Counted from the first letter of the stretch, positions 1 through 9,291 are shown. The stretch is 64,000 nucleotides of DNA from Alphaproteobacteria bacterium (GCA_028292825.1 JAQGLO010000144.1:28599-92598); one strand, 5' to 3'. Made by a program: numbers and translations. The notes: generated by a model from the sequence alone, not told the origin.

Positions 1-828
1 AAGAACTGCGCCGAGGCGGGCATTCCCGCGCTGAAATACAATCTTCCCATCATGCCGATCCTGCGCAGTTCGGTGGTGGCGGGGCGCGGCGACAGCTACA
101 ATCACCGCTGGCGCCTCAGCGAGATGCAGGGCAGCCCGATGATGACGGCTTGGGACGAGGAAGGTTCGGATTCCGAGTTTCCGGGCTTCCCCAACCATCT
201 GGACGGCGCCCAGCCGGCGGCGTCCATCATTCACGGCGCGTCGGACCGCTCGGTCTACCGGGTCTCGGACTGGGAACGCATTGTCGGCAAGCCGACCGCC
301 GAAGAACTGTGGGCGCGCATCGACTATTTCCTGGAGCGCGTGGTGCCGGTGGCCACGCAATACAAGGTCCGCATGGCGCTGCATCCCGAAGATTGCGGCG
401 TGCCGCCGGAAGGCTATCACGGCGTGCCGCAGGTTCTGGGCACCATCGAAGGCCTCAAGCGCTTCGTCACCACCCAGGACAGCCCCTATCACGGCCTGGC
501 ATTCTGCCAGGGCACGATCTCCGAAGACCTGACTGATCCCAGGACACAGGTCTATGAGGTGATCCGCTGGTTTGGCAGCCGCAAGAAAATCTTCCTGGTG
601 CATTTCCGCAATGTGCGCGGTCATCGCGACGATGTCCTGGTCGAGATTTTCCCGGACGAGGGCGATGTCGACATGGTCAAGGCGCTGCGCGCCTATCGCG
701 ACGTCGGTTATGACGGAATGCTGGTGGCCGACCACATTCCCATGGGGCCGCCCAGTTCGGGGCCCGCCAACTGGTCTTTCTGTTACGGGTACATCCGCGG
801 GCTGCTGCAGTCCGCGGCGGAAGTCTGA
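1..828 (+). CDS. uxuA: Mannonate dehydratase-like TIM-barrel protein (5' partial)
   Basis: The reading frame is open from base 1, so the N-terminus lies outside the window; the first internal Met is at base 52. The visible part has the UxuA layout: an HPED motif at the place of the family's HPDD, then FCQGTI, then LVHFRNV, then FPDEGDVDM, then ADHIP near the end. In the known family these residues line a metal site, and the enzyme dehydrates D-mannonate to 2-keto-3-deoxygluconate in the cytoplasm. Thirty bases separate it from the TonB receptor that follows, and a sugar-acid dehydratase, an RraA-like aldolase and a hexuronate-type transporter lie within 9 kb, which fits alduronate breakdown. 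A related sugar isomerase or epimerase of the same fold is the alternative. Substrate not proven. Confidence 0.72.
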   Translation, partial: KNCAEAGIPALKYNLPIMPILRSSVVAGRGDSYNHRWRLSEMQGSPMMTAWDEEGSDSEFPGFPNHLDGAQPAASIIHGASDRSVYRVSDWERIVGKPTAEELWARIDYFLERVVPVATQYKVRMALHPEDCGVPPEGYHGVPQVLGTIEGLKRFVTTQDSPYHGLAFCQGTISEDLTDPRTQVYEVIRWFGSRKKIFLVHFRNVRGHRDDVLVEIFPDEGDVDMVKALRAYRDVGYDGMLVADHIPMGPPSSGPANWSFCYGYIRGLLQSAAEV

Positions 829-858
829 CAACAAGAATATCGTTCAAGGGGAAACATC

Positions 859-3642
859 ATGACTCGCAATCTTCTGGTCACGACATCGGTGCTGGCGCTG
901 GGACTGAGCTGGGGCACGGCGGCCTTCGCGCAACAGGACCAGGCCGTTGAATCGGTGACCGTGACGGGCTCGCGCATCGTGCGCGAAGGCTATCAGGCGC
1001 CCACCCCGATGCAGGCGATGCCCGCCGCGTCGCTGGAACAGGCCAATCCGTCCAACCTGGGCGACTCGCTGCGCCAGATTCCGGTGCTGTCGGCCTCGGT
1101 CGGCGCGCGCGGCTCGACGGGCTCGGGCGGTTCGGGCGGCACCTTCCTGAACCTGCGCAACCTGGGCCAGGGCAACACGCTGGTGCTGCTGGACGGCAAC
1201 CGCTTCGTGCCCACCACCCCGAACTCGACCATCGACATCAACATGCTGCCGCAGAACCTGGTGTCGCGCGTCGACATCGTGACCGGCGGCGCCTCGGCAG
1301 CCTATGGCTCCGATGCGGTGACCGGCGTGGTCAACTTCGTGCTGGACCGTGAATATGTCGGCTTCAAGGGCAACCTGCGCGGCGGCGTGGACAATATGGG
1401 CACCGCCCAGGAAGCCGGCCTCGACCTGGCCTTCGGCACCAGCTTCGGCAATGGCCGCGGCCATTTCCTCTCCAGCCTGGAGCTGTACAAAAGCCAAGGC
1501 GTCTATTCGCTGCTGGGCACCAAGCTGGGCCAGCGCAGCTGCCAGAACATCACCCTGCCGGCCGGCAGCGCGACGACCCAGGGCTTTTATTGCGACGTGC
1601 GCTCCTCCCAGGCCAACTTTACCGGCCTGATCGGGGCGGGCCCATTGAAAGGCACCACCTTCGACGTCAACGGCGCGCCGATCCCGTTCAACTACGGCAC
1701 GCTCGTCACCTCAACCACCATGGTGGGCGGCGACGGCATCAAGCTGTCCTTCCTGCCGGGCGAAATTCCCGCCAAGCGCGGCGTCTTCTACAACCGCGCC
1801 AGCTGGGACTTTTCGGACAGCCTCAGCGCCTATGCCGAAGTCAGCTATGGCATCGCCAATTACGACTACCAGATCGGGTCCTATGACCAGAATCTGGGCA
1901 CCACCGCGCTGACCATCCAGAAGGACAATGCCTATCTGCCGCAGTCGCTGAAGGATCGCATGACGGCGGCCGGCGTCACCAACTTCGCGCTGAACAAGTA
2001 CTTCGCCAACCTGCCGCGTTCCTGGATCCAGAACCACAACAACACCCTGCGTCTGGTCGCCGGCTTTGAAGGCAAGATGTTCAAGGACTGGACCTACGAC
2101 GCGCATTTCGAGCATGGCCAGACCAACTCCAGCGTCTATGCACTGCAGGACGAGGATCTGGGCCATATGGCCCTGGCGTCGGATGCCATCGTCAATCCCG
2201 CGACCGGGCAGATCGTCTGCCGCTCGACCATCGCCAATCCGACCAATGGCTGCGTGCCCTATAACGTCTTCGGCAGCAACGGCATCTCGCCGCCGGCCAC
2301 CGGAGAAGGCTTCAACGGCGCCACCGACGGCCAGCTCAAATACCTGACCGGCACGGACTGGAAGAAGACAAAGATCCTCCAGGACAATGCCGCCGTTAAC
2401 ATTCACGGCAATCCGTTCGACAACTGGGCTGGTCCAGTCTCCGTCGCCACTGGCATGGAATATCGCAAGGAGTCGATGAACCAGATTTCCGACCCCTATG
2501 GCTTCACGGTCAGCACCATCACCAATGCGCCGGGCCAGTATCGCGTGGGCAATTATGGTCCGCAGGTCGGCTCCTATGATGTGGTCGAGGGCTATGTCGA
2601 AACCGTGGTGCCGTTGCTGCGCAATCTGCCCTTCGCCCAGAGCGTCGACTTCAATGGCGCCGTGCGCGAAACCGGCTACAGCACGTCCGGCAACACCTTT
2701 ACCTACAAGGGCGGCGTGACTTGGGACGTCAATGACGATGTCCGCTTCCGCGCCACCCGGTCGCGCGACGTGCGTGCCCCGAACCTGACCGAACTGTTTG
2801 CCGGTGTCAGCTTCGGCCATGGCCCGATCGTCGACTATCTGACACCCGGCAATCCGGTGAATGCCCAGGCCTTCAACTTCACCCAGGGCAATGCGGCCCT
2901 GAAGGCGGAAGTGGGCAATACCACGACGGCGGGCATCGTGCTGCAACCGTCCTGGCTCGCGGGCTTCCAGACTTCGGTCGACTGGTTCAACATCGACATC
3001 AGCAACAACATCTCGTCGATCAGCAGCCAGCAGATCGTGCTGAACTGTTCGCAGGGATCCACCGCACAGTGCGCCTACATCACGCGCGACGCGGCCGGCA
3101 ACCTGACGGGCGTCTATGCGGTGCCGCAGAACCTGCTCAACCAGTCCTATGCCGGCGTCGACCTGGAAAGCAGCTACAACTTCGATCTGCAGGACGTCAC
3201 CGAGCTGGATGGCAACATCACGCTGCACGGCATCCTGAACTACGTCTACAAGTACATTCAGGCGACCCAGGGTGTGCCGACGGCCAACGCGGCCGGCACC
3301 CAGGGCAACCCGATGTGGCGTGGTACCTTCCAGGTGTCGTACAATAATGGGCCGTTTACCTGGTTCACCCAGGCCCGCTGGTCCGGCCAAGGCGTCTTCT
3401 CCAAGCAGATTCCGGTCACGACCCTGCCGCGGATCCATATCGGTGCACAGACTCTGATCGACATGAATGTGGAATATTCCGTCCCGGTCGGCCATGGCGC
3501 GGTCGTACCGTTCCTCAACGTCACGGACATCTTCAACGACACCCCGCCGCCCGACCCGAATCCGAACACGGCGGCTTATGGCTCCAATCAGTATGACCCG
3601 CTGGGACGCACGTTCCATGCCGGCATTCGCTTCAAGTTCTGA
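859..3642 (+). CDS. TonB-dependent receptor
   Basis: This is a 927-residue outer-membrane receptor. Residues 1-24 are a signal peptide ending in AAFA. The plug starts at about residue 31 with VESVTVTGSRIV and includes the family-typical VTGGASAAYGSDAVTGVVNF at about residues 141-160. A long beta-barrel follows and ends in Phe (RFKF), as expected for BAM recognition. There is no STN domain, so no transmembrane signalling is expected. The ATG at 859 has AAGGGGAAA upstream. It lies 30 bp after the mannonate-dehydratase-like gene and 14 bp before an exported beta-propeller, so the three probably form one operon for uptake of a sugar acid or oligouronide. The ligand is inferred only from these neighbours. 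Confidence 0.9.
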   Translation: MTRNLLVTTSVLALGLSWGTAAFAQQDQAVESVTVTGSRIVREGYQAPTPMQAMPAASLEQANPSNLGDSLRQIPVLSASVGARGSTGSGGSGGTFLNLRNLGQGNTLVLLDGNRFVPTTPNSTIDINMLPQNLVSRVDIVTGGASAAYGSDAVTGVVNFVLDREYVGFKGNLRGGVDNMGTAQEAGLDLAFGTSFGNGRGHFLSSLELYKSQGVYSLLGTKLGQRSCQNITLPAGSATTQGFYCDVRSSQANFTGLIGAGPLKGTTFDVNGAPIPFNYGTLVTSTTMVGGDGIKLSFLPGEIPAKRGVFYNRASWDFSDSLSAYAEVSYGIANYDYQIGSYDQNLGTTALTIQKDNAYLPQSLKDRMTAAGVTNFALNKYFANLPRSWIQNHNNTLRLVAGFEGKMFKDWTYDAHFEHGQTNSSVYALQDEDLGHMALASDAIVNPATGQIVCRSTIANPTNGCVPYNVFGSNGISPPATGEGFNGATDGQLKYLTGTDWKKTKILQDNAAVNIHGNPFDNWAGPVSVATGMEYRKESMNQISDPYGFTVSTITNAPGQYRVGNYGPQVGSYDVVEGYVETVVPLLRNLPFAQSVDFNGAVRETGYSTSGNTFTYKGGVTWDVNDDVRFRATRSRDVRAPNLTELFAGVSFGHGPIVDYLTPGNPVNAQAFNFTQGNAALKAEVGNTTTAGIVLQPSWLAGFQTSVDWFNIDISNNISSISSQQIVLNCSQGSTAQCAYITRDAAGNLTGVYAVPQNLLNQSYAGVDLESSYNFDLQDVTELDGNITLHGILNYVYKYIQATQGVPTANAAGTQGNPMWRGTFQVSYNNGPFTWFTQARWSGQGVFSKQIPVTTLPRIHIGAQTLIDMNVEYSVPVGHGAVVPFLNVTDIFNDTPPPDPNPNTAAYGSNQYDPLGRTFHAGIRFKF

Positions 3643-3656
3643 TCAGGAGAGACCGC

Positions 3657-4637
3657 ATGGAAAAATTGATAGGAAAGCGGGCATTTCTTGCGGCGGGACT
3701 GGGCCTCGGCGCCAGCGCCGCGATGGCGCAGATCGAGCAGCCGCTGCCGGGCCGCAAGCCGGGCACCGATATGCTCAATCGCAGCCTGGCAAGCCCGCCG
3801 CCGAAGAAGAAGATTCCCAACCGGATGGCCAAGACCACCAAGATGTGGCTAACGCCATCGGGCTATCCCAACTGCATCGCCACCGATCCGGATGGCAAGG
3901 GATTCTGGGTGGCCGAGCAGCGTCATGACGGGCGCCCGGAAGCGGTCTGGCTGCTGGACTTCAATGGCAAGGTACTCAAGACCCTTCATCAGGGAACGCG
4001 CGATTGCACCGGCATGACGGTCGGCGGCGGCTATATCTGGAGCGCCTGCGAAGGCGCGGCCCAGATCAACCATCCCAATCCGCCGATCGATGGCGTGTTC
4101 CAGGTGGACATCAATACCGGCAAGGAGGTCAGCCGCCGGCAGATTCCGTTCGGCCCGCCCGAGGATGGCGGATCCAGCCATGGTATGGCGTTCGATCATA
4201 CCACGGGCAAGCTGTGGATCGCCGCCGACCGCATGGGCTGTCTCATGCGCATCGATCCGAAAAGCTGGCAGGTGGAATACATGTTCCGGGAAACGCGCAT
4301 TCCCGAATTCACCACTCGCCTCCATGGCATCGAGTATGACGATGGTTTCCTGTGGCAGGTGGGCGGCATCCAGAAGGAAGGCAGCCTTGGTTATGAAGGC
4401 TACACACCGGGGCTGGTCAAATACGACACCCGGAGCGGTGAGGTGGTGGAAACCGTAACCTTCCTGCCGGGCCAGGGGGATATCCACGACGTCGCCGTCC
4501 ACAAGGGGCAACTTTACGGCGTCGATGCCGGCGAGCATCCCAGCTGGTCCATCGACAAGCCGGAATGGCAGCACGCGGGATATCCGCCCATGAACAGCCC
4601 TTCCGGCGGGACCGTTTTCAAGATTGATCTGGTCTGA
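3657..4637 (+). CDS. Exported SMP-30/Vgb-like beta-propeller protein
   Basis: This 326-residue protein starts with a signal peptide (residues 1-24, with KR before a hydrophobic stretch and cleavage after AMA). The rest shows repeated blades typical of SMP-30/gluconolactonase or streptogramin-lyase-like propellers, such as GFWVAEQ, GYIWSACEG, GKLWIAADR, GFLWQVGG and GQLYGVD. SMP-30 members hydrolyse sugar lactones with a divalent metal, but I could not assign the metal ligands, so lactonase activity is only a possibility. The gene begins 14 bp after the receptor stop with AGGAGA before the ATG, so it is probably co-transcribed. A periplasmic role beside the receptor is likely. Two hairpins lie just after the stop. 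Confidence 0.65.
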   Translation: MEKLIGKRAFLAAGLGLGASAAMAQIEQPLPGRKPGTDMLNRSLASPPPKKKIPNRMAKTTKMWLTPSGYPNCIATDPDGKGFWVAEQRHDGRPEAVWLLDFNGKVLKTLHQGTRDCTGMTVGGGYIWSACEGAAQINHPNPPIDGVFQVDINTGKEVSRRQIPFGPPEDGGSSHGMAFDHTTGKLWIAADRMGCLMRIDPKSWQVEYMFRETRIPEFTTRLHGIEYDDGFLWQVGGIQKEGSLGYEGYTPGLVKYDTRSGEVVETVTFLPGQGDIHDVAVHKGQLYGVDAGEHPSWSIDKPEWQHAGYPPMNSPSGGTVFKIDLV

Positions 4638-4646
4638 AGGAAGCGG

Positions 4647-4689
4647 GCCGGCGCGACCGCAGTTGCGCCGGCATCTCGCGCTTGCGAGA
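4647..4689 (+). terminator. Tandem hairpins after the beta-propeller gene
   Basis: Two stem-loops sit back to back ten bases after the stop at 4637. The first pairs 4647-4657 with 4662-4672 (11 bp, one G-U, loop CGCA). The second pairs 4674-4679 with 4684-4689 (TCTCGC/GCGAGA, loop GCTT). There is no clear T-tract, so this could be a transcript 3' end stabiliser instead of an intrinsic terminator. Confidence 0.45.
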
Positions 4690-4761
4690 GGCTTGGTGTT
4701 TGGACAGCCTGCGCCGCAGAAGCTATGATTTCCCAAGCTTGAATGCGGGGAAGCGTCGCGT

Positions 4762-5664
4762 ATGTTTCAGTTGGCGCAGTTGAGCTGCTTTATCGCAGCT
4801 GCGGAAGAAGGGCATTTTGGCCGCGCTGCGGAGCGCCTCAACATGGCGCAGCCGACTCTGAGCCGCCAGATCCAGACGCTGGAACAGGCTTTGAAGGTAT
4901 CGCTGTTCGAGCGTGCCAATCGTGCCGTCAAGCTCACCGCCTCGGGCCGGATATTCCTGCCGGAAGCAAAACGCATTCTGGGTCTGGCGGAGAGTGCGGC
5001 CAACCTGGCGCGGCGCGCCTGGCGGGGGGAATACGGCACCATCCGGCTGGGATTCACCGCGACGGCGGCCTATTCGTTGTTGCCGCCAATCCTTGGTCGT
5101 GCCGCCATCGACCTGCCCGAACTGCGCATCAGCCTGAAGGAGGGCACCACCACGGCGCAGAAAGCGGCTCTCCTGGCGGACGAGCTGGATGTGGCGATCC
5201 TTCGGCCCTCGGCCGGACGCGGTCTTTTTTCCGAACGCCTGGTGCATCAGGAACGCTATGTCGCCGCGGTGCATGTCGACGACCCCCGGGCCCGCAAGGA
5301 CACCCTCACGCCGCAGGATTTCCACCAGCAGCCTTTCATCATGTATTCCGCCGATGGCGCCGGATACAGTCACGGCCTGCTGACTGCCTTGTTCAACCGC
5401 GAGCATGTCGTTCCGATATTCTCGCACTATCTCGACCAGAACGCCTCCATCCTGGCTTTCGTGGCGGCGGGCATGGGCGCGGCGCTGCTGCCCCATTCCA
5501 TGACACTTTTGTCGTGCGAGAATGTCGTGTTCAAGGACGTCACGGTGGTGCCGCAGGAGCCGCTGGAGCTTTACATGGTGTGGCGACCGACCAACGCCAA
5601 TCCGGCGATGCCGGCTTTCCTGGCCTTGTGCGAAAGCCTGTTTCAGACGCCGCTCGCCGCCTGA
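4762..5664 (+). CDS. LysR-family transcriptional regulator
   Basis: This 300-residue protein has the standard LysR layout. An N-terminal winged helix-turn-helix (about residues 2-61, with FIAAAEEGHFGRAAERLNM followed by QPTLSRQIQTLE) precedes a periplasmic-binding-protein-like effector domain (about residues 90-295). The start at 4762 gives the usual N-terminus directly before the helix. It reads in the same direction as its neighbours, 124 bp after the propeller and 184 bp before the RraA-like gene. It probably controls this sugar-acid cluster in response to a pathway acid, but the effector cannot be read from the sequence. An inverted repeat downstream (5696-5727) is a possible operator. 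Confidence 0.9.
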   Translation: MFQLAQLSCFIAAAEEGHFGRAAERLNMAQPTLSRQIQTLEQALKVSLFERANRAVKLTASGRIFLPEAKRILGLAESAANLARRAWRGEYGTIRLGFTATAAYSLLPPILGRAAIDLPELRISLKEGTTTAQKAALLADELDVAILRPSAGRGLFSERLVHQERYVAAVHVDDPRARKDTLTPQDFHQQPFIMYSADGAGYSHGLLTALFNREHVVPIFSHYLDQNASILAFVAAGMGAALLPHSMTLLSCENVVFKDVTVVPQEPLELYMVWRPTNANPAMPAFLALCESLFQTPLAA

Positions 5665-5695
5665 TCTTCGCCGCAAGCTTCCACTCAAAAAACGC

Positions 5696-5727
5696 ATCGG
5701 TCGATAGGATATTATGATTAGACCGAT
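5696..5727. promoter_or_regulatory. Inverted repeat upstream of the RraA-like gene
   Basis: ATCGGTC at 5696-5702 is matched by its exact reverse complement GACCGAT at 5721-5727 across an 18-base AT-rich spacer. It lies between the LysR gene and the RraA-like gene. The spacing is too wide for a good terminator, and a regulator site for the downstream catabolic genes is more plausible. Which regulator binds is unknown. Confidence 0.3.
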
Positions 5728-5848
5728 TGCCGCGCGCGCGATACAGATCACGCATCACGCTCTGGGAAAATGAGCGGCGGGGAGGATGCAATGCCAGGAT
5801 CGATTGTGACGCGCGGCATCTTCCCATCTGCGTTTTTCGGAGGCGGCC

Positions 5849-6637
5849 ATGGCCGCTGATCCCGCGACACGCAACTCAGCGTTGCTTGAACAGGCTGCCG
5901 TCGGCGACGTCGATGCACCCGGCGTCGTTTCGTCCGAGAGCCTTGCCAAGTTGCGCCACGTCAGCACGGCGACGCTCGCCACCGCCTTGTTCAAGCGCGG
6001 CCTGCGTCACCAGATGATCCAGGGAGTTGTGCCGCTCGGCGCCCTGAAGCAGAACATGGTGGGACCTGCCTTCACGCTGCGTTATATCCCCGCGCGCGAA
6101 GACCTCAACACGATTGCGGTGTTCCAGGATCCCGAACATCCCCAACGCAAGGCCATCGAACAATGCCCGCCCGGCGCGGTGCTGGTGATCGACAGCCGGG
6201 GTGATGCCCGGGCGGCATCGGCGGGCGCCATCCTGGCCAGCCGGCTGATGGTGCGCGGTTGCGCCGGCATCGTTACCGATGGCGGCTTTCGCGACAGCGC
6301 GGAGATCGCGGCGCTGGACATGGCGGCCTTTCATTCCCGCCCCTCGGCGCCCACCAACCTGACCCTGCATCATGCGGTCGATATGAATATCGCGATCGGG
6401 TGCGGCGAGGCGCCGGTGTTTCCGGGGGACATTCTCGTCGGCGACAGCGATGGCGTGATCGTCGTCCCGGCGGAAATAGCCGACGAGATCGCCGAAGAAG
6501 CAACGCGCATGACCGTCTATGAGGATTTCGTGACCGAGCTGGTCGTCCAGGGTGAATCGATCCTGGGGCTGTATCCCCTGACGGACTCCAAATACGAGCA
6601 ACGCTTCGAAGCCTGGCGCCGGGAGCGCAACCGATAG
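5849..6637 (+). CDS. RraA-like family protein (HMG aldolase/oxaloacetate decarboxylase type)
   Basis: This 262-residue protein carries the RraA/aldolase core: GAVLVIDSRGD, then GAILASRLMVRGCAGIVTDG running into GGFRD (Asp144 to Asp149). In characterised members the Arg and Asp of this motif bind the carboxylate and the divalent metal. Members of this family cleave 4-hydroxy-4-methyl-2-oxoglutarate or decarboxylate oxaloacetate; others only bind RNase E. Its place between a LysR regulator and a sugar-acid dehydratase favours a catabolic aldolase or decarboxylase role over RNase control. GGAGGC lies 6-11 bases before the ATG. No signal peptide is seen, so it is probably cytoplasmic. Confidence 0.78.
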   Translation: MAADPATRNSALLEQAAVGDVDAPGVVSSESLAKLRHVSTATLATALFKRGLRHQMIQGVVPLGALKQNMVGPAFTLRYIPAREDLNTIAVFQDPEHPQRKAIEQCPPGAVLVIDSRGDARAASAGAILASRLMVRGCAGIVTDGGFRDSAEIAALDMAAFHSRPSAPTNLTLHHAVDMNIAIGCGEAPVFPGDILVGDSDGVIVVPAEIADEIAEEATRMTVYEDFVTELVVQGESILGLYPLTDSKYEQRFEAWRRERNR

Positions 6638-6715
6638 GCGGCAGCGTCGCGTAACAGAAAAAAGCCGGCAGGTGGTTGTCGCCGAAGCCGTGCAGAGCAA
6701 TACAGGGAGGTTGGC

Positions 6716-8038
6716 ATGCTGAACAATGATCAAGGCGCGTCGCGTCGCGTTTTTCTTCGCAACAGTGCGCTGGGGCTGGCTGGCGGCGCCGCCGCCTTTG
6801 GCGGTGTGCAACAGGCACAGGCGGCCGAGGGCAACAATGCGGTGATCAAGGACGTCCATACCATGGTCGTCAAAGGCCCGCGCACATATGTCTATGTTCG
6901 TGTCGTGACCAGGGACGGCCGCTATGGCATCGGCGAAGCCTATGGTTCGCCGGGTGTCGCCGTCGCGGAGCAGATCCAGGCCATCAAGCCGTATCTGTTC
7001 GGCAAGAATCCGCTGGAGATCGACAAGCTTTTCACGCTGATGGGCGACGACAGCATCGGCTCGGGCCAGGGCCGTACCGATGGCTCGGCGCATGCCCTGA
7101 TGCGGGCGGTCAGCGGCATCGAGATGGCCTTGTGGGACCTTGCCGGCAAGATTCTGGGCCAGCCGGTTTCAATCCTGCTGGGTGGACGCTTCCGCGAACG
7201 TACCCGCGTCTATGACCATTCGCGGCCGCGCGACATGTCGGACAAGGGCTCCTGCCGGGAATGGGCCGCCAAGGTCAAGGCGCATCCCAGCGGTTTCACC
7301 GCGCACAAGATCGACTTCTCGCGCGCTTCCGCCGGCACAGGGACGGAGGCGCGCCCTGGCGCCTATTTCGATCCGGTGCGCGATCCCGCCAACCGCCAGC
7401 TGACAACGCAAGAGTTCCGGCAGATCGCGCAAGGCCTGGAGAATTGCCGCGAGGCCATTGGCTGGGATCATGACATCATGGTGCATTGCCACTGGGACTA
7501 TGACCTCAACACGGCACAGGAACTGGCGCGCATCGTCGCTCCGATCAAGCCGCTATGGCTCGAGGACCCGATGCCGGTCCCCTACAACGACTCCTGGAAG
7601 CGCCTGACGGAACAGTCGCCGGTGACCATCCTGACCGGCGAGAATCTGTGGAAGGTGGAAGACTTCGCGCCTTTCCTGGTCAACCAGGCCACCCATGTCG
7701 TTAATCCTGACCTGCGCAACAGCGGCGGCTTCCTGGAAGGCAAGCGCATCGCCGACTTCGCCTCGGTCTTCAACGCCCCCATTTCCGTGCACGGCACCGG
7801 CAGCCAGCTCTACACCTACCAGGTGGCGCAGTGGGCGGCGTCGATCCGCGACTTCCTGATCCTGGAAACCGTCACCGGCGAGGGTGGCTGGATGGACCAG
7901 GTGCTGCAGCTGGACGGCCCCTATATCAAGGACGGCTTCGTCAAGGTCAGCAGCAAGCCGGGCAGCGGCACGGAACTCAATCGCGAAGTGGTTTCGGCGC
8001 ATCTGGCGCCCGGCGAAAAATGGTGGGGTGACGTGTGA
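6716..8038 (+). CDS. Exported enolase-superfamily (mandelate racemase/galactonate dehydratase-like) enzyme
   Basis: This 440-residue protein begins with a Tat-type signal (Arg10-Arg11 in SRRVFLRN, hydrophobic stretch, cleavage near QAQA). An enolase N-domain follows at about residues 40-160, then a barrel. Counting against the galactonate dehydratase spacing of 26 residues between metal ligands, the three positions are His257 (in VHCHWDY), Glu283 (WLEDP) and Glu309 (TGENLW). His259 matches the catalytic His after ligand 1, and His359 (VHGTG) matches the late acid/base His. The family ligand at 257 is normally Asp, so His is unusual. A sugar-acid dehydratase role is likely from context, with unknown substrate. 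The stop overlaps the following MFS gene. Confidence 0.82.
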   Translation: MLNNDQGASRRVFLRNSALGLAGGAAAFGGVQQAQAAEGNNAVIKDVHTMVVKGPRTYVYVRVVTRDGRYGIGEAYGSPGVAVAEQIQAIKPYLFGKNPLEIDKLFTLMGDDSIGSGQGRTDGSAHALMRAVSGIEMALWDLAGKILGQPVSILLGGRFRERTRVYDHSRPRDMSDKGSCREWAAKVKAHPSGFTAHKIDFSRASAGTGTEARPGAYFDPVRDPANRQLTTQEFRQIAQGLENCREAIGWDHDIMVHCHWDYDLNTAQELARIVAPIKPLWLEDPMPVPYNDSWKRLTEQSPVTILTGENLWKVEDFAPFLVNQATHVVNPDLRNSGGFLEGKRIADFASVFNAPISVHGTGSQLYTYQVAQWAASIRDFLILETVTGEGGWMDQVLQLDGPYIKDGFVKVSSKPGSGTELNREVVSAHLAPGEKWWGDV

Positions 8039-9291
8039 CGATGACGCAAGGCGCGGAAGCGGGGGGCGCGCGCACAAAGCTGGGCGCGTCCATATGGATC
8101 GGCGTCTGGCTGCTCGCGCTTGGCTGCGTCATCGCCTATGTCGACCGGGTCAACCTGTCATTTGCGGTGATCGACAAGGACTTCAAGCATTTCTTCCAGA
8201 TCAGCAATACCGAACGCGGCCTGGTCAACTCCGCCTTCTTCTGGTCCTACGCCGCGCTTCAGATTCCGGCGGGTTGGGTGGTGGACCGCTATGGCGCGAA
8301 ATATCCGCTGGCGATCTGCTTTGCGGTGTGGAGCGCCCTGACGGCCTTCACCGCTTTCACCACCGGCTTCGAGACGCTGTTCGCCGTGCGCCTGTTGCTG
8401 GGCGCGGGCGAAGCCCTGATGCATCCGGCCAGCATGCGCTGGATCCGCTATCACATTGGTGAGAAACGACGCGGTATTGCCATCGGCATCTACATGTCCG
8501 GGTCGAAGTTCGGGCCGGCGCTCGGCGCGACGCTGTCGGCGCTGCTGATCCAGTCCTATGGCTGGCGCGCCATGTTCCTGATCCTGGGCGTGGCGGGCAT
8601 GGTCTGGCTGCTGCCATGGCTGTTCCTGGCCAGGAATGACGGCGGCACCGTCGCGCCGGTGGCGGGAACCTCCAGTGCGCCGGACGCACCGATGCGCAGC
8701 CTGCTGGCCAGCCCGATCCTGCTGGGCGTCATCATCGGGACTTTCTCCTATATGTATTTCGTGTATTTCTGCATGACCTGGATGCCGGCCTATCTGCAGG
8801 AAGCGCGGGGGCTGTCGCTGAGTGCCAGCGGTTTCTACACCACCTTCAGCTTTGCCGGCATGGCAGTGATGTCGATTGTCGGCGGCCTGGCGGCCGACTG
8901 GATCATCGGACGCGGGCACGATGCCATTTTCGTGCGCAAGGCCTTCACGATCGCCGGTTTTCTCCTGGCCTCGACCGAAGTCTTCAGTCCGCTGCTGCAA
9001 TCGCTGAACCTGGCGCTGATCGTGTCGATCTTCTCGCTCAGCGGACTGGGGCTGGCGACTGCCAATTACTGGGCGCTGACCCAGACGCTGATTCCCGGCA
9101 ACAAGACCGGGCGCATCGTCGGCATCCAGAATTGCGCTGCCAGCGTTGCCGGAATCCTGGCGCCCATCATCACGGGTTGGCTGGTGCAGCGTACCGGTGG
9201 CTATGCCGCGGCCATGGAGATGGTGCTGTTCTTCCTGGCCTGCGGCGTGCTGAGCTACGCCTTCCTGGTCCGGGCGCCATCCAGGGCTTGA
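8035..9291 (+). CDS. MFS transporter, ACS (hexuronate/organic anion) type
   Basis: This protein of about 418 residues has 12 predicted membrane segments. Family signatures include YVDRVNLSFAV in the first helix, DRYGAK in loop 2-3 and LLLGAGEALMHPA in helix 4, which are typical of the anion:cation symporter family that carries hexuronates, galactonate and similar acids. Translation starts at GTG 8035, overlapping the preceding stop by 4 bp, or at ATG 8041; coupling to the dehydratase gene is clear either way. It probably moves the acid across the inner membrane after the TonB receptor has brought it into the periplasm. The specific substrate is not readable. Confidence 0.88.
   Translation: MTMTQGAEAGGARTKLGASIWIGVWLLALGCVIAYVDRVNLSFAVIDKDFKHFFQISNTERGLVNSAFFWSYAALQIPAGWVVDRYGAKYPLAICFAVWSALTAFTAFTTGFETLFAVRLLLGAGEALMHPASMRWIRYHIGEKRRGIAIGIYMSGSKFGPALGATLSALLIQSYGWRAMFLILGVAGMVWLLPWLFLARNDGGTVAPVAGTSSAPDAPMRSLLASPILLGVIIGTFSYMYFVYFCMTWMPAYLQEARGLSLSASGFYTTFSFAGMAVMSIVGGLAADWIIGRGHDAIFVRKAFTIAGFLLASTEVFSPLLQSLNLALIVSIFSLSGLGLATANYWALTQTLIPGNKTGRIVGIQNCAASVAGILAPIITGWLVQRTGGYAAAMEMVLFFLACGVLSYAFLVRAPSRA

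Noticed and set aside
1711..3618. Antisense frame of about 635 codons opposite the first TonB receptor
   Set aside because: It has an Arg/Gly/Val-rich shadow composition and no domain; the + strand is a clear receptor.
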